This document shows, one piece after another, positions 34,703-43,578 of a DNA stretch of 64,000 bases; positions within the stretch are counted from its first letter, which is position 1, and each line of letters starts with the position of its first letter. The position numbers were made by a program, and so were the translations under genes. This stretch comes from Novosphingobium sp. PhB57 (GTDB lineage: Bacteria; Pseudomonadota; Alphaproteobacteria; Sphingomonadales; Sphingomonadaceae), in assembly GCF_004342985.1 (NCBI RefSeq), contig NZ_SMBO01000011.1:1-64000 (forward strand), in the 5' to 3' direction. The notes under the pieces were generated by a model. The model was not told the DNA's origin. It ran no database searches and was given only the letters and a program-made list of their open reading frames with translations.

Positions 34703-35557
34703 ATGACGTCCAAGTTTGTCGATATCCATCCCCACGTCATTTCCGACGACGAAGGCGCTTATCCGCCCGCGCCGCTGTTCGGAAAGCGGTCCGACTGGTC
34801 GCAGGAGCGGCCGAGCACGGTGGAAACGCTGATCGCCTCCATGGATGAGGCGGGCGTGGCAAAGGCCGCCGTCGTCCATTCCTCCACCACGTATGGCTTC
34901 GACAACAGCTACGTGGTGGATGCCTGCAACCGCTATGCGGATCGCCTGATCGCGGTGGGTTCGGTGGACGTGCTGGCGCCCGATGCCGTCGATACGATCC
35001 GCTCGTGGGTGGACCGGGGCCTCAAGGGCCTGCGCGTGTTCACCGGCGGATCGACCAAGGAATTCGATCCCAGCGAACTCGACGATCCGCGCGTCTATGC
35101 GGCGTGGGAACTGCTGGGCGAACTGGGCCTGACCATGTGCATCCAGACCGGCCCGGTCGGCCTTGCCGCCGTGACCGCGCTAGCCAAGCGTTTTCCGAAT
35201 GTGCCGATCATCCTCGATCACCTCGGCCGTCCGGATGTGACCGACGGCGCGCCTTATGCGAATGCGCAGAGCCTGTTCGATCTCGCGCCGATCGAGAGCA
35301 TCTATCTGAAGCTCACCCCGCGCATCATGGGCGATTCGAAGAAGGGCGAGGCCACGCCGGAAACGCTGTTCCCCAAGTTGGTGGACGTGTTCGGCGCGCA
35401 GCGCATGGCCTGGGGCTCGAATTACCCGACCTCGCCCGGCACGCTGGTGGAGATCAAGGCGACCGCAGAGGCCCGCCTTGCCTGCCTGACGGATGCCGAC
35501 CGCGAATGGATCTTCGCGAAGACGGCGCAGAAACTCTACTCCGCTCTGGACGACTAA
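34703..35557 (+). CDS. Amidohydrolase-2 family hydrolase (LigI-related)
   Basis: 284 residues of the amidohydrolase 2 superfamily. DIHPH supplies the metal-ligand histidines 9 and 11. KGLRVFTGG, LDHLGRPDV and MAWGSNYPTS correspond to the TIM-barrel ends seen in 2-pyrone-4,6-dicarboxylate lactonase (LigI) and related lactonases or decarboxylases. Its exact reaction is not clear. In this operon it could hydrolyse a pyrone-type lactone to feed the LigJ-like hydratase. ATG at 34703 with GGAG eight bases upstream is chosen over an upstream ATG at 34640. Confidence 0.78.
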   Translation: MTSKFVDIHPHVISDDEGAYPPAPLFGKRSDWSQERPSTVETLIASMDEAGVAKAAVVHSSTTYGFDNSYVVDACNRYADRLIAVGSVDVLAPDAVDTIRSWVDRGLKGLRVFTGGSTKEFDPSELDDPRVYAAWELLGELGLTMCIQTGPVGLAAVTALAKRFPNVPIILDHLGRPDVTDGAPYANAQSLFDLAPIESIYLKLTPRIMGDSKKGEATPETLFPKLVDVFGAQRMAWGSNYPTSPGTLVEIKATAEARLACLTDADREWIFAKTAQKLYSALDD

Positions 35558-35602
35558 GCGCCAGACGCGACAATAGGTGACATAAACGTGGAGAGAGACG
35601 AG

Positions 35603-36901
35603 ATGGACAAGGCACTGGAACGGGGCGGGGCAAGCAGGGGGGCGAGTACCGCCGCACCCGCAAGCGCGGCCGCCTGGGCGGTGCTACTGCTGCTGGCGCT
35701 GGGCGTGATGATCGCCTTCGTCGACCGCACCAGCATCTCGTCGGCTCTCGCCGATGGGCCGTTCATCCAGCACTTCGGCATGACCGACATCGACCGGGGC
35801 TGGGTGAACGCAGCGTTCTTCTGGTCCTACGGCTTGATCCAGATTCCCGCCGGATGGATCGTCGATCGCTATGGCGTGAAGACGCCCTACACGGTGTGCT
35901 TCGTGCTCTGGTGTCTGGCGACGGCAGTGACCGGTCTGATCTCGACCATGTTCGCTCTGATCCTGATGCGCTTCATCGTCGGCGCGGCGGAAGCGGTGGT
36001 GATGCCGGCCAGCTATCGCTGGATCCGCAACAACTTCAAGGAAGGGCAGAGCGGCACTGCCGTCGGCCTGTTCGCGATGGGCAACAAGTTCGGGCCTGCC
36101 ATCGGCGCACCGATCGCGGCCTGGCTGATCACCGCCTATGACTGGCGCGTAATGTTCATCGCCACCGGCGCGGTCGGGCTGGTCTGGCTGTTGCCGTGGA
36201 TCTTCCTGGTGAAGAATGACCTGCCGCGCCGTGAAGACATGGCTGCAATCAGGCGCAAGGCGTCTTCCATCACGTTCGCAAGCATCCTCTCCAGCCCGCT
36301 GGTCTGGGGTACCCTCGTAGTGAACTTCTGCTATGGCTACTTCACGTTCTTCTGCATGACCTGGATGCCCAGCTATCTAGTGGAAGAGCGCGGGCTGAGC
36401 CTCGAAAAGTCTGGCCTGTTCACGTTCTTCAGCTTTGCGGGCATTGCCATCGTCGCGCTGATTGCCGGGTGGACGGCCGATAAACTGATCGCACGCGGCG
36501 GCGATCCGGTGTTCGTGCGCAAGGCCTTCGTCATTGCTGGCTTCATCGGGGCCTGCACCGTGCTACTGGGCGCCAAGGCGGAATCCCTGAACGCGGCGCT
36601 GTTCTGGAACGTCTTCTCGCTATCGTTCCTGGGGCTTGCCACGGCTAACAACCTCGCGCTCTGCCGCCTGACCCTCATCCCGGCGCCCGCCGTGGGTCTC
36701 GTCACCGGCGTACAGCAGGTGGCGACCAGCCTTGCAGGCGGTGTCGCCGCGAGCCTTTCGGGCTGGCTGCTCCACATCTCCGGCAGTTACGACCTGCCGA
36801 TGCTGGTGATCTTCGTCTTCCTGGTGATCGGTGCGCTGACGACGTGGCTGGTGCTGCGTCCCGAATGGGCACCGAAGATTTCCCTCGCAGCAGACGAGTG
36901 A
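35603..36901 (+). CDS. MFS transporter, anion:cation symporter type
   Basis: 432 residues with about twelve membrane segments. FVDRTSIS in helix 1 and DRYGVK in the loop between helices 2 and 3 are typical of the ACS/ExuT-like MFS family that imports organic acids such as hexuronates, 4-hydroxyphenylacetate or phthalates. Its position between hydrolase and dioxygenase genes makes it the likely inner-membrane importer of the aromatic acid. ATG at 35603, after GGAGAGAGACGAG, is preferred to GTG at 35588. Confidence 0.88.
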   Translation: MDKALERGGASRGASTAAPASAAAWAVLLLLALGVMIAFVDRTSISSALADGPFIQHFGMTDIDRGWVNAAFFWSYGLIQIPAGWIVDRYGVKTPYTVCFVLWCLATAVTGLISTMFALILMRFIVGAAEAVVMPASYRWIRNNFKEGQSGTAVGLFAMGNKFGPAIGAPIAAWLITAYDWRVMFIATGAVGLVWLLPWIFLVKNDLPRREDMAAIRRKASSITFASILSSPLVWGTLVVNFCYGYFTFFCMTWMPSYLVEERGLSLEKSGLFTFFSFAGIAIVALIAGWTADKLIARGGDPVFVRKAFVIAGFIGACTVLLGAKAESLNAALFWNVFSLSFLGLATANNLALCRLTLIPAPAVGLVTGVQQVATSLAGGVAASLSGWLLHISGSYDLPMLVIFVFLVIGALTTWLVLRPEWAPKISLAADE

Positions 36902-37032
36902 CGCTGCGCACCGGGCGGAAGCACCCCGTGGGGCGGGTTGCAATCGCCTGGAGCGTAGATTGGATTGGTCGGCCCGACGGGGGCGGCCTAGATCTGCGAC
37001 ACGCTCGCAACAGATGATTGAAAGAGGATGTA

Positions 37033-38031
37033 ATGGCGCAGATCGTATTCGGCATGGCCGTTCCGCACAGCGGAATGCTGGGTCAAGCCCCTGAGGACTG
37101 GCTGACCAATGGCGATCGCGACCGCAAGAACCCGGAGCTCTGGTATCAGGGTCGCACCTGGACCTATCCGGAACTGGAAGCCGAGCGCGGCGCCGCTTTC
37201 GCTCCGTTCCTGACGCTGGAAGAACGTACCGAACGGGCCGGCCGCTGCCGGGCCGCGCTGAACGAGATGGCCGAGGCTTACAAGCGCGCCAAGGTCGATG
37301 TTGCCATCGTGCTGGGCAAGGACCAGAAGGAAATCTGGCCCGACCAGTCGCCCTCGATCACCATCTACACCGGTGAAGACGTCCACAATGGCCCGCCGCA
37401 GCGCCCGGTCTATGCGCCCGACCACCATGTGGTGCATCAGGCCTATCCGGACTTCGCGACGTATCTGATCAAGACCTTCCAGGGCCACAACTTCGATCTG
37501 AACGACCTGCAGAAGTGGCCGCAAAACACCTGGATGGAATCGCGGCAGGGCTATGCGCCGGACTATCCGGTGGTCCCGCATGCCTACAGCTTCGTCTATC
37601 ACCAGATCATGGGCGACGACGTGCCGCGCCACGTGCCGGTGCTGTTCAACCTGTTCTATCCGCCCACGCAGCCCTCCATGGCGCGCTGCATCGAATTCGG
37701 CCGCGTGCTGCGCGAGGCGATCGAGGCCTGGCCGGAAGACGTGCGCGTGGCAGTGATCGCTTCGGGCGGTCTGTCGCACTTCGTTAACGACGAGGAGTTT
37801 GACCGCGACGTGATGGAAAAGCTGGCGAGCTACGATTACGAAGGCCTCGCCGCGATCCCTGACGGTTATTACCAGTCGGGCACGAGCGAGGTGAAGATCT
37901 ACTCGATCGTGATGATGGCCCTTCAGCACACCGGCGCGAGAATGACCTTGGTGGACTACGTGCCTTGCTGGCGCACCGAGGCCGGAACCGGCGAGGGCAT
38001 GGGCTTCATGTACTGGCAGCCTGAAGAGTGA
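37033..38031 (+). CDS. LigB-type extradiol ring-cleavage dioxygenase
   Basis: 332 residues of the class III extradiol dioxygenase family (LigB/DesZ/gallate dioxygenase). VPHSGM places a histidine at position 12 as in LigB, VLGKDQKEIW corresponds to the family GDDQxE segment, VPHAYSF holds H183, and IASGGLSHF holds the conserved H249. It should use non-haem Fe(II) to cleave a catechol-type ring next to a hydroxyl. There is no LigA-like small subunit gene nearby and no fused LigA domain, so it is a one-component enzyme. The ATG follows AGAGGATGTA. This is the ring-opening step of the operon. Confidence 0.85.
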   Translation: MAQIVFGMAVPHSGMLGQAPEDWLTNGDRDRKNPELWYQGRTWTYPELEAERGAAFAPFLTLEERTERAGRCRAALNEMAEAYKRAKVDVAIVLGKDQKEIWPDQSPSITIYTGEDVHNGPPQRPVYAPDHHVVHQAYPDFATYLIKTFQGHNFDLNDLQKWPQNTWMESRQGYAPDYPVVPHAYSFVYHQIMGDDVPRHVPVLFNLFYPPTQPSMARCIEFGRVLREAIEAWPEDVRVAVIASGGLSHFVNDEEFDRDVMEKLASYDYEGLAAIPDGYYQSGTSEVKIYSIVMMALQHTGARMTLVDYVPCWRTEAGTGEGMGFMYWQPEE

Positions 38032-38158
38032 GTTGCGAACTGGCCCGTCTTTCCTGAAGGCGGGCCGGTTTTCGATGACGGCGGTCGCCGGATCAATCGG
38101 GTGCGACCGTCCGGGAAGAGGTACGGGCAGAGCACGCCCGAAAGGAAAGATCCAAGCA

Positions 38159-39016
38159 ATGACCCAGACGCGCCTCAACGGCATCATCCGTGCTCTCGAA
38201 GCCGGCATGCCCGTTTTCACCTGCTTCTCGAAGGTCGACAAGCTGACCGCGCAGGAACTGACCGATGCCCCCTATGACGGCATCGTCTTCGAGATGGAGC
38301 ACAACCCCTACGACGTCGCCGCGCTGGGCGATGCGCTCCAGTATATGCTCAATCGCAAGAAGATCGCCGAGAGCGGCTCGGTTGCGCCTGCGGTCACGCC
38401 AATCGCCCGCATCCCGGCGAACGGCGGCGAGATGAACCAGTTCCAAGCCAAGCAAGTGCTGGATCGCGGCGTCTACGGCGTGATCACTCCGCACGTTTCG
38501 ACCGTGGAGCAGGCTTACAACATGGTCGCCTCCGCCCGCTATGCGAAGCCGACCGGCGCCGCGCTCTATGAGCCCAAGGGCATTCGCGGCGACGGTCCGG
38601 CCACTGCCGCGCGCTACTGGGGTCTCTCGCAGCCTGATTACTACGCCAAGGCCGACGTCTGGCCGCTGGCACCGCATGGCGAACTCCTGGTCGGCATGAT
38701 GTGCGAGAGCCCGGAGGCGATCGAGAACCTGAACGACATTCTCGCCAATGTCCCCGGCATCGGCCTGGTGCTGATCGGCGAGGGCGATCTGTCGCAGGCC
38801 CTCGGCTACCCGCGCCAGTACGACCATCCCGAAGTGGTCAGCGCGATGAACAGGATCGTCGAGGTCTGCAAGAAGCACAACGTCGTCGTCGGCAACCCGC
38901 ACACCAATGCCAAGAACGTCGAGCGCCTGATCGGTGAGGGCTATCGCTTCCTGATGTCCGCGCCGACGCGCAGCTACGGCGTCGTCGGGCAGGGCCGCGA
39001 ACTGGCGGGGTACTGA
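38159..39016 (+). CDS. HpcH/HpaI-type class II aldolase
   Basis: 285 residues of the HpaI/HpcH aldolase family. Active-site features are MEHNPYD (catalytic His), ARIPAN (substrate Arg), MCESPEAIENL (metal Glu) and GEGDLSQALG (metal Asp). These enzymes split 4-hydroxy-2-oxo acids into pyruvate plus an aldehyde or keto acid. Here it probably replaces the unrelated LigK aldolase that normally follows LigJ. ATG at 38159 is preceded by AAAGGAAAG; the frame is open to 38033 but without homology. The next gene starts two bases after its stop. Confidence 0.82.
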   Translation: MTQTRLNGIIRALEAGMPVFTCFSKVDKLTAQELTDAPYDGIVFEMEHNPYDVAALGDALQYMLNRKKIAESGSVAPAVTPIARIPANGGEMNQFQAKQVLDRGVYGVITPHVSTVEQAYNMVASARYAKPTGAALYEPKGIRGDGPATAARYWGLSQPDYYAKADVWPLAPHGELLVGMMCESPEAIENLNDILANVPGIGLVLIGEGDLSQALGYPRQYDHPEVVSAMNRIVEVCKKHNVVVGNPHTNAKNVERLIGEGYRFLMSAPTRSYGVVGQGRELAGY

Positions 39017-39018
39017 TC

Positions 39019-40572
39019 ATGGCCAACGGTGCAGAAACCCTCGTCAACACGCTGGTCGACAACGGTGTGGAGGTTTGCTTCGCGAACCCCGGCACTTCGG
39101 AAATGCACTTCCTGGCAGCGCTCGACAATCCGCGCATGAAGTCGGTGCTGTGCCTTTACGAAGGCGTCTGCACCGGCGCGGCGGATGGCTGGTACCGGAT
39201 GAAGGACGTGCCGGCATCCACGCTGCTGCACTTGGGCCCGGGTCTCGCCAACGGCCTGTCCAACATCCACAACGCCAAGCGCGCCTCGTCCGGCATGGTC
39301 AACATCGTCGGCGAACATTCGGCATCGCACCTGAAGTACGATCCGCCGCTGACGTCGGACATCGAAGGCCTTGCTCGCCCGCTCAGCCACTGGGTGCGCC
39401 GTGCCGAGTCCGCGACGACGATTGCTTGGGACACCGCCACCGCCTGCGCCAAGGCCAGCGAACATCCCGGCCAGATCGCCACGTTGATCCTGCCGGGTGA
39501 CACTGCATGGAAGGACGCCGGAATGCCGGTCGTGCCGCAGGGCCTGACCCGCGCTCGCTCAGCACCGGATCAGGCGCGCGTGGATGAAGTGGCGCGCGTG
39601 CTGCGCTCGGGCGAACCGACGCTGCTGATCCTTGGCAACAAGGCCACGCGCGGCCGCGCGCTGGACCTCGCCGGCGCGGTTGCAGCCGGCACCGGCTGCC
39701 GCCTCGGCTCGCAGTTCTTCACCGCGCGGATCGAGCGCGGCGCGGGCCGCACGCCGCTGGAACGCATTCCCTACGCGGTGCCGCTGGGGCAGGCCTTCCT
39801 CAAGGACTTCAAGCACATCGTCACTTTGGAGACCAAGGAACCGGTGGCGTTCTTCGCCTATCCGGACAAGCCCAGCCTGCTGAAGGCGCCGGGCACCGTG
39901 GTCCACTCGCTAGTCGCGGATGACGAGGACAGTGCGCTCGGCCTGGAAATGCTGATCGACGCGCTGGGCCTGAAGGGCGCCGCGCCGCTGGTGCAGGAAC
40001 GGATCGAGGCGGGCGTGCCCAGCGGCGCGCTCAACCCCGAAAGCATCGCCCAGGCCCTTTCGGCAGCGCTGCCGGAGAACGCGATCCTCGTCGACGAGTC
40101 GCTCACCACTGGCCGCCAGACCATGGGCCTGACAATGGGCGCGCGTCCGCACGACCTCATCAACAACATGGGCGGATCGATCGGCTACGGCACCCCCGTC
40201 GCCACCGGCGCGTCGATGGCCTGCCCGGACCGGCGGACCTTCTGCATGGTGGGTGATGGCAGCGCCATGTACACGATCCAGTCGCTCTGGACGCAGGCGC
40301 GCGAAGGGCTGCCGATCACCACGATCATCTTCGCGAACAATCAGTACGCGATCCTCAAGGCCGAATACACGAATATGGGAGCGGGGCAGCAGCCCGGCCC
40401 TCAGGCCATGGCGATGATCGATATCGACCGTCCGACCATCGACTGGGTGGCCATGGCAAAGTCCATGGGCGTGCCCGGTGTGCAGGTCGACAATGCCGAA
40501 GACTTCCACAAGGCGATGGCACGCTCCACCGAGATGGACGGCCCCTGCCTGATCGAAGTCAAACTTTACTGA
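39019..40572 (+). CDS. ThDP-dependent decarboxylase/carboligase, AHAS family
   Basis: 517 residues with the three-part layout of acetolactate-synthase-like enzymes. The catalytic glutamate lies in LYEGVCTGAADG (E48). The cofactor motif GDGSAMYTIQ starts at 412 and ends with NN at 440-441. PGTSEMHFL and LHLGPGL are typical of the subgroup that includes benzoylformate decarboxylase-like proteins. It may decarboxylate a 2-oxo acid formed by ring cleavage. Nothing in known 4,5-cleavage pathways requires such an enzyme, so its step is open. Tight spacing on both sides (2 and 17 bp) shows it belongs to the operon. Confidence 0.8.
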   Translation: MANGAETLVNTLVDNGVEVCFANPGTSEMHFLAALDNPRMKSVLCLYEGVCTGAADGWYRMKDVPASTLLHLGPGLANGLSNIHNAKRASSGMVNIVGEHSASHLKYDPPLTSDIEGLARPLSHWVRRAESATTIAWDTATACAKASEHPGQIATLILPGDTAWKDAGMPVVPQGLTRARSAPDQARVDEVARVLRSGEPTLLILGNKATRGRALDLAGAVAAGTGCRLGSQFFTARIERGAGRTPLERIPYAVPLGQAFLKDFKHIVTLETKEPVAFFAYPDKPSLLKAPGTVVHSLVADDEDSALGLEMLIDALGLKGAAPLVQERIEAGVPSGALNPESIAQALSAALPENAILVDESLTTGRQTMGLTMGARPHDLINNMGGSIGYGTPVATGASMACPDRRTFCMVGDGSAMYTIQSLWTQAREGLPITTIIFANNQYAILKAEYTNMGAGQQPGPQAMAMIDIDRPTIDWVAMAKSMGVPGVQVDNAEDFHKAMARSTEMDGPCLIEVKLY

Positions 40573-40589
40573 TCGGGAGAAGGATCACC

Positions 40590-41483
40590 ATGACCACCAC
40601 CGACGTCCTGACACTCAGGGCAAACGTACAGGATTATCCGCAGACCAAGGCGCTAAAGGACGGGCGGGTTTCGTCCGATATCGTCAGCCTCGATTTCTGC
40701 GGACCGGAAAAGGCGCACAACGGCTTCAAGGCCATGCTGCGCGAGAATGCCTTCGATTGCGGCGAACTGGCCATCGTCACCTGCCTGCAGGCGAAGATCT
40801 ACGGCAAGCCTTTCGTGCTGCTGCCGGTGCCGATCTCGGGCCGTTTCCAGCACCACTGCGCGGGCTTCAACCGTGACCTCGGCCATCTCGACCCCAAGGA
40901 TATCGAGGGCAAGCAGGTCGGCGTGCGGACCTATGCGCAGACCACCGGCCTGTGGGTGCGCGGCGTGCTCCAGCATGAATACGGCGTCGATCTCGACAAG
41001 GTGACGTGGATGACCGTGGGTGACGGTCACCTGCTGGAATACACCGATCCCGCCAACTCCGTGCGCCTGCCCAAGGGTTCGGACATCGGCCAGATGATGC
41101 TCGACGGCGAACTGGCGGCGACGCTGCAGGGCGTCGATCTGCCCAAGGACCCGCGCGTGGAACGGCTGATCCCCGATCCCTTCAACGCTGCCAAGGACTG
41201 GTTCGCGCGGGAAGGCGTGGTGCCGATCAACCACATGTTCGTGGTGCATCAGGACCTGACCAGGAGCCGCCCCGATGTCGTGCGGGAACTTTACCGCATG
41301 GTGGTGGAGAGCCGCGACCTGACCGAAGGCGGTCTGCCCGATCCGTTCCCGCCGGTGGGGCTGGAAGCCAATCGCAAGGGGATCGAACTGGCCATCGACT
41401 GGGCTTTCGAGCAGAAGATCATCCCCCGTAAGATCACTGTCGACGAGCTGTTCGATGACGTGACGGCAAGCCTGGGGGCCTGA
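40590..41483 (+). CDS. 4,5-Dihydroxyphthalate decarboxylase-like protein (second copy)
   Basis: 297 residues, paralogous to the first gene of the operon: FDCGELAIVTCL, LLPVPISGRFQHH, GVRTYAQTTGLWVRG and VPINHMFVVHQD align with the first copy. It is about 30 residues shorter, mainly in the middle. No signal peptide is present, so a decarboxylase or non-catalytic partner role is more likely than solute binding. Two copies in one operon may form a heteromer or handle two related acids. A terminator follows directly. Confidence 0.73.
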   Translation: MTTTDVLTLRANVQDYPQTKALKDGRVSSDIVSLDFCGPEKAHNGFKAMLRENAFDCGELAIVTCLQAKIYGKPFVLLPVPISGRFQHHCAGFNRDLGHLDPKDIEGKQVGVRTYAQTTGLWVRGVLQHEYGVDLDKVTWMTVGDGHLLEYTDPANSVRLPKGSDIGQMMLDGELAATLQGVDLPKDPRVERLIPDPFNAAKDWFAREGVVPINHMFVVHQDLTRSRPDVVRELYRMVVESRDLTEGGLPDPFPPVGLEANRKGIELAIDWAFEQKIIPRKITVDELFDDVTASLGA

Positions 41484-41499
41484 CGCCGAAGGTGCTGAC

Positions 41500-41538
41500 G
41501 CAAAGGGGGCCGGGCAGATTGCTCGGCCCCCTTTTTGC
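41500..41538. terminator. Rho-independent terminator of the aromatic operon
   Basis: Strong hairpin GCAAAGGGGGCCGGGC / GCTCGGCCCCCTTTTTGC with a six-base loop. Its T-run follows in the plus direction and the A-run lets it work for the converging MFS gene as well. Confidence 0.85.
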
Positions 41539-41540
41539 GT

Positions 41541-42809
41541 TCAGCTGACGGGCGCGCGTGCCGGTTCGTGATCGAAGCTGTCGGCGTTGCGTAGGGCTGG
41601 GAACCACCGCGCCCAGAGCGCGACCACTGCCAGTGTGCCCACTCCGCCCAGTACTACCGCCATGACCGGGCCGACCGCGGCGGCGAGGAAGCCGCTCTCC
41701 GCCTCTCCTAGTTCGTTCGAGGCCGAAACGAACAGCGAGGAGATCGCCCCGACCCTTCCGCGCATCTCGTCCGGCGTGGCGATCTGCATCAGCGACTGGC
41801 GCACATAGACCGAGATCATGTCGGCCGCGCCGAGGATCGCCATGCAGGCGAGCGAGAGCAGCAGTGATCGGGACAGGCCGAAGATGATCGTTGCGATGCC
41901 GAATATCGCGACTGAAGCAAGCATCTTGATGCCCACTTGTCCCTGAAGCGGCCGCCACGAAAGCCAGAGACCTGAGGCCAACGCTCCGATGGCAGGCGCC
42001 GCCCGCAAATTCCCGAGGCCCGCCGGGCCGACATGGAGAATGTCGCGCGCATAGACGGGTAACAACGCGGTTGCGCCGCCCAGGAACACGGCAATGAGGT
42101 CGAGGCTTATCGCGCCGAGCACTAACTTGTGGCGGATGACGAACGTGAGCCCGTCCATCATCTGTCGCAGCGGATGACGATTGCGGTCGAACGGCTGTCG
42201 TTCCATCCCGCGCATGGCGAAGAGAGCGCAGGACGACAGCAGCAAGAGCGCTGCGCTCAGCGCGAAAGCCAGATAGGGAGCAACGGCATAGGCATAGCCG
42301 CCCAGTACCGGCCCGAGGATGGCGCCGATGCGTCCTGCTACTGCATTCGCGGCGACTGCGCGAGGCAGTAATGCGCGGGGCACCGTATTAGGCGCGAGCG
42401 CAGTGATGGCGGGGCGATAGACGGCGCGGGTAACCCCGGTGAGCGTGGCGATCAGGAAGTAGACCATCAGGGTTCCCCTGCCGTCATGGACCAGCCATGC
42501 CAGGAGAGCCGCTCCGGCGAGCTGGGCCACGCAGGACCAGCCGGCCATGAGCCTTCGGTCATAGCGGTCCGCCATCCAGCCGGTCAGCGGCGTGAGCACG
42601 AACATCGGCACGAACTGAACGAGTCCGATCAGCCCGAGCTGGAGAGCAGCTTCCCGCACGTCCATGGACCGCCGCGCGACATCGTAAACGAGCCAGCCCA
42701 GCGCGATGACCAGGCTGCTCTGCGATAGCATGGAGGCCATACGCGCGATCCAGAACAGGCGAAAGTTGCGATAGGAAAAGGCGCTGCGGCCGAGATGCAT
42801 GTTGCTCAT
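41541..42809 (-). CDS. MFS exporter, EntS-like (MFS_3)
   Basis: 422 residues with about twelve membrane helices. FSYRNFRLFWIARMAS is the typical start of the EntS/transmembrane secretion effector group, and GWMADRYDRR is the A-motif between helices 2 and 3. The group exports siderophores and drugs. ATG at 42809 (MSNMHLG) starts the conserved part; the open frame to 42977 is not supported. It converges with the aromatic operon across a shared terminator, so it may be functionally separate. Confidence 0.82.
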   Translation of the reverse strand: MSNMHLGRSAFSYRNFRLFWIARMASMLSQSSLVIALGWLVYDVARRSMDVREAALQLGLIGLVQFVPMFVLTPLTGWMADRYDRRLMAGWSCVAQLAGAALLAWLVHDGRGTLMVYFLIATLTGVTRAVYRPAITALAPNTVPRALLPRAVAANAVAGRIGAILGPVLGGYAYAVAPYLAFALSAALLLLSSCALFAMRGMERQPFDRNRHPLRQMMDGLTFVIRHKLVLGAISLDLIAVFLGGATALLPVYARDILHVGPAGLGNLRAAPAIGALASGLWLSWRPLQGQVGIKMLASVAIFGIATIIFGLSRSLLLSLACMAILGAADMISVYVRQSLMQIATPDEMRGRVGAISSLFVSASNELGEAESGFLAAAVGPVMAVVLGGVGTLAVVALWARWFPALRNADSFDHEPARAPVS

Positions 42810-43077
42810 GAAATCATCCAGTCCGTCTTCGGCCGATCGTGTCCACCGTGATTTTTTGGCTGCGACTGCGGTCCCTATGGCAAGCGATCTAGGTAGCCCT
42901 ATCGAAGGCGTGGCGCGGGCGATAGGTTTACGATGCACGCGAGCAGTTGCGCCGATTGTGCTCCTTTGCAGAAACAATCCGATTACCGAATTGAATAAAA
43001 TAAATCTACGTATAATTGCATAACTTTGTCGTATTCAGCCGGGTGGCTCCAGTCGGCTACGATAGATTATGAATAAA
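42810..43077. other. AT-rich intergenic region
   Basis: Clearly more AT-rich than its surroundings around 42965-43030. A TATAAT at 43011-43016 has no well-spaced -35. No gene is supported. Confidence 0.3.
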
Positions 43078-43233
43078 TTATCGAGAGGAAGTGTCGGACT
43101 GCAAATGCTCGCAGATGCCGGACAGATCGACGAACCTGTCATTCGATCGCAGCAGATGGCCTGCGGGCACGTGCCGTTCCACGTTGAAGCTGTAAAACAG
43201 CGCCTCCTGCGATATCGTCGACTTGCCCGACAT
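43078..43233 (-). pseudogene. IS1182-like transposase, N-terminal fragment
   Basis: Reads QEALFYSFNVERHVPAGHLLR then DRFVDLSGICEHL, which is the conserved N-terminus of IS1182-type transposases. It stops after about 50 residues, and the rest of the element is absent. It marks an old insertion followed by deletion. Confidence 0.65.
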
Positions 43234-43386
43234 CGACCTGTGTCCGTCCTGATAGAACAGTGAATCAAACACGCAGGCTACTTCAAGCCAGAGTTTTTCA
43301 ATATTATCTCTCATTTATGGCCGTTCATCGTGGCTGGCCTTTAGGTGATCGATGGCCGCTTCGCAGAAGCTCACAGGAGGTGTTGA

Positions 43387-43476
43387 ATGACGGCTTTGTC
43401 GGCGAAGGCTGAGCTACGACAGGCGGCGGCCAGCAGGCCGCGACCTAATCCTCGCCGTTCCGAGTTGGCTTCCTGA
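43387..43476 (+). CDS. Small ORF with strong ribosome site
   Basis: A 29-codon frame starts at an ATG preceded by AGGAGG with six bases spacing. The peptide is basic and alanine-rich (starts MTALSAKAELRQ). It could be a real small protein or the surviving start of a lost gene. In this decayed region the second is at least as likely. No family is recognised. Confidence 0.3.
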   Translation: MTALSAKAELRQAAASRPRPNPRRSELAS

Positions 43477-43578
43477 TTGTCCGCCTCGCGCCTTTCGGAG
43501 TGGATCCGTCGTGGACTGGCTTACGTTTTGCAGAATCAGTTCATTCCGGCGTAGCTAATCGTTCCTGCTGCCCTCCCG

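Noticed and set aside
36988..38241. Minus-strand open frame of 417 codons
   Set aside because: Opposite the extradiol dioxygenase and aldolase start; His/Arg-rich shadow translation.
42991..43016. TTGAAT...TATAAT as a promoter in the AT-rich gap
   Set aside because: Spacing is only 14 bases and no gene follows that would use it.
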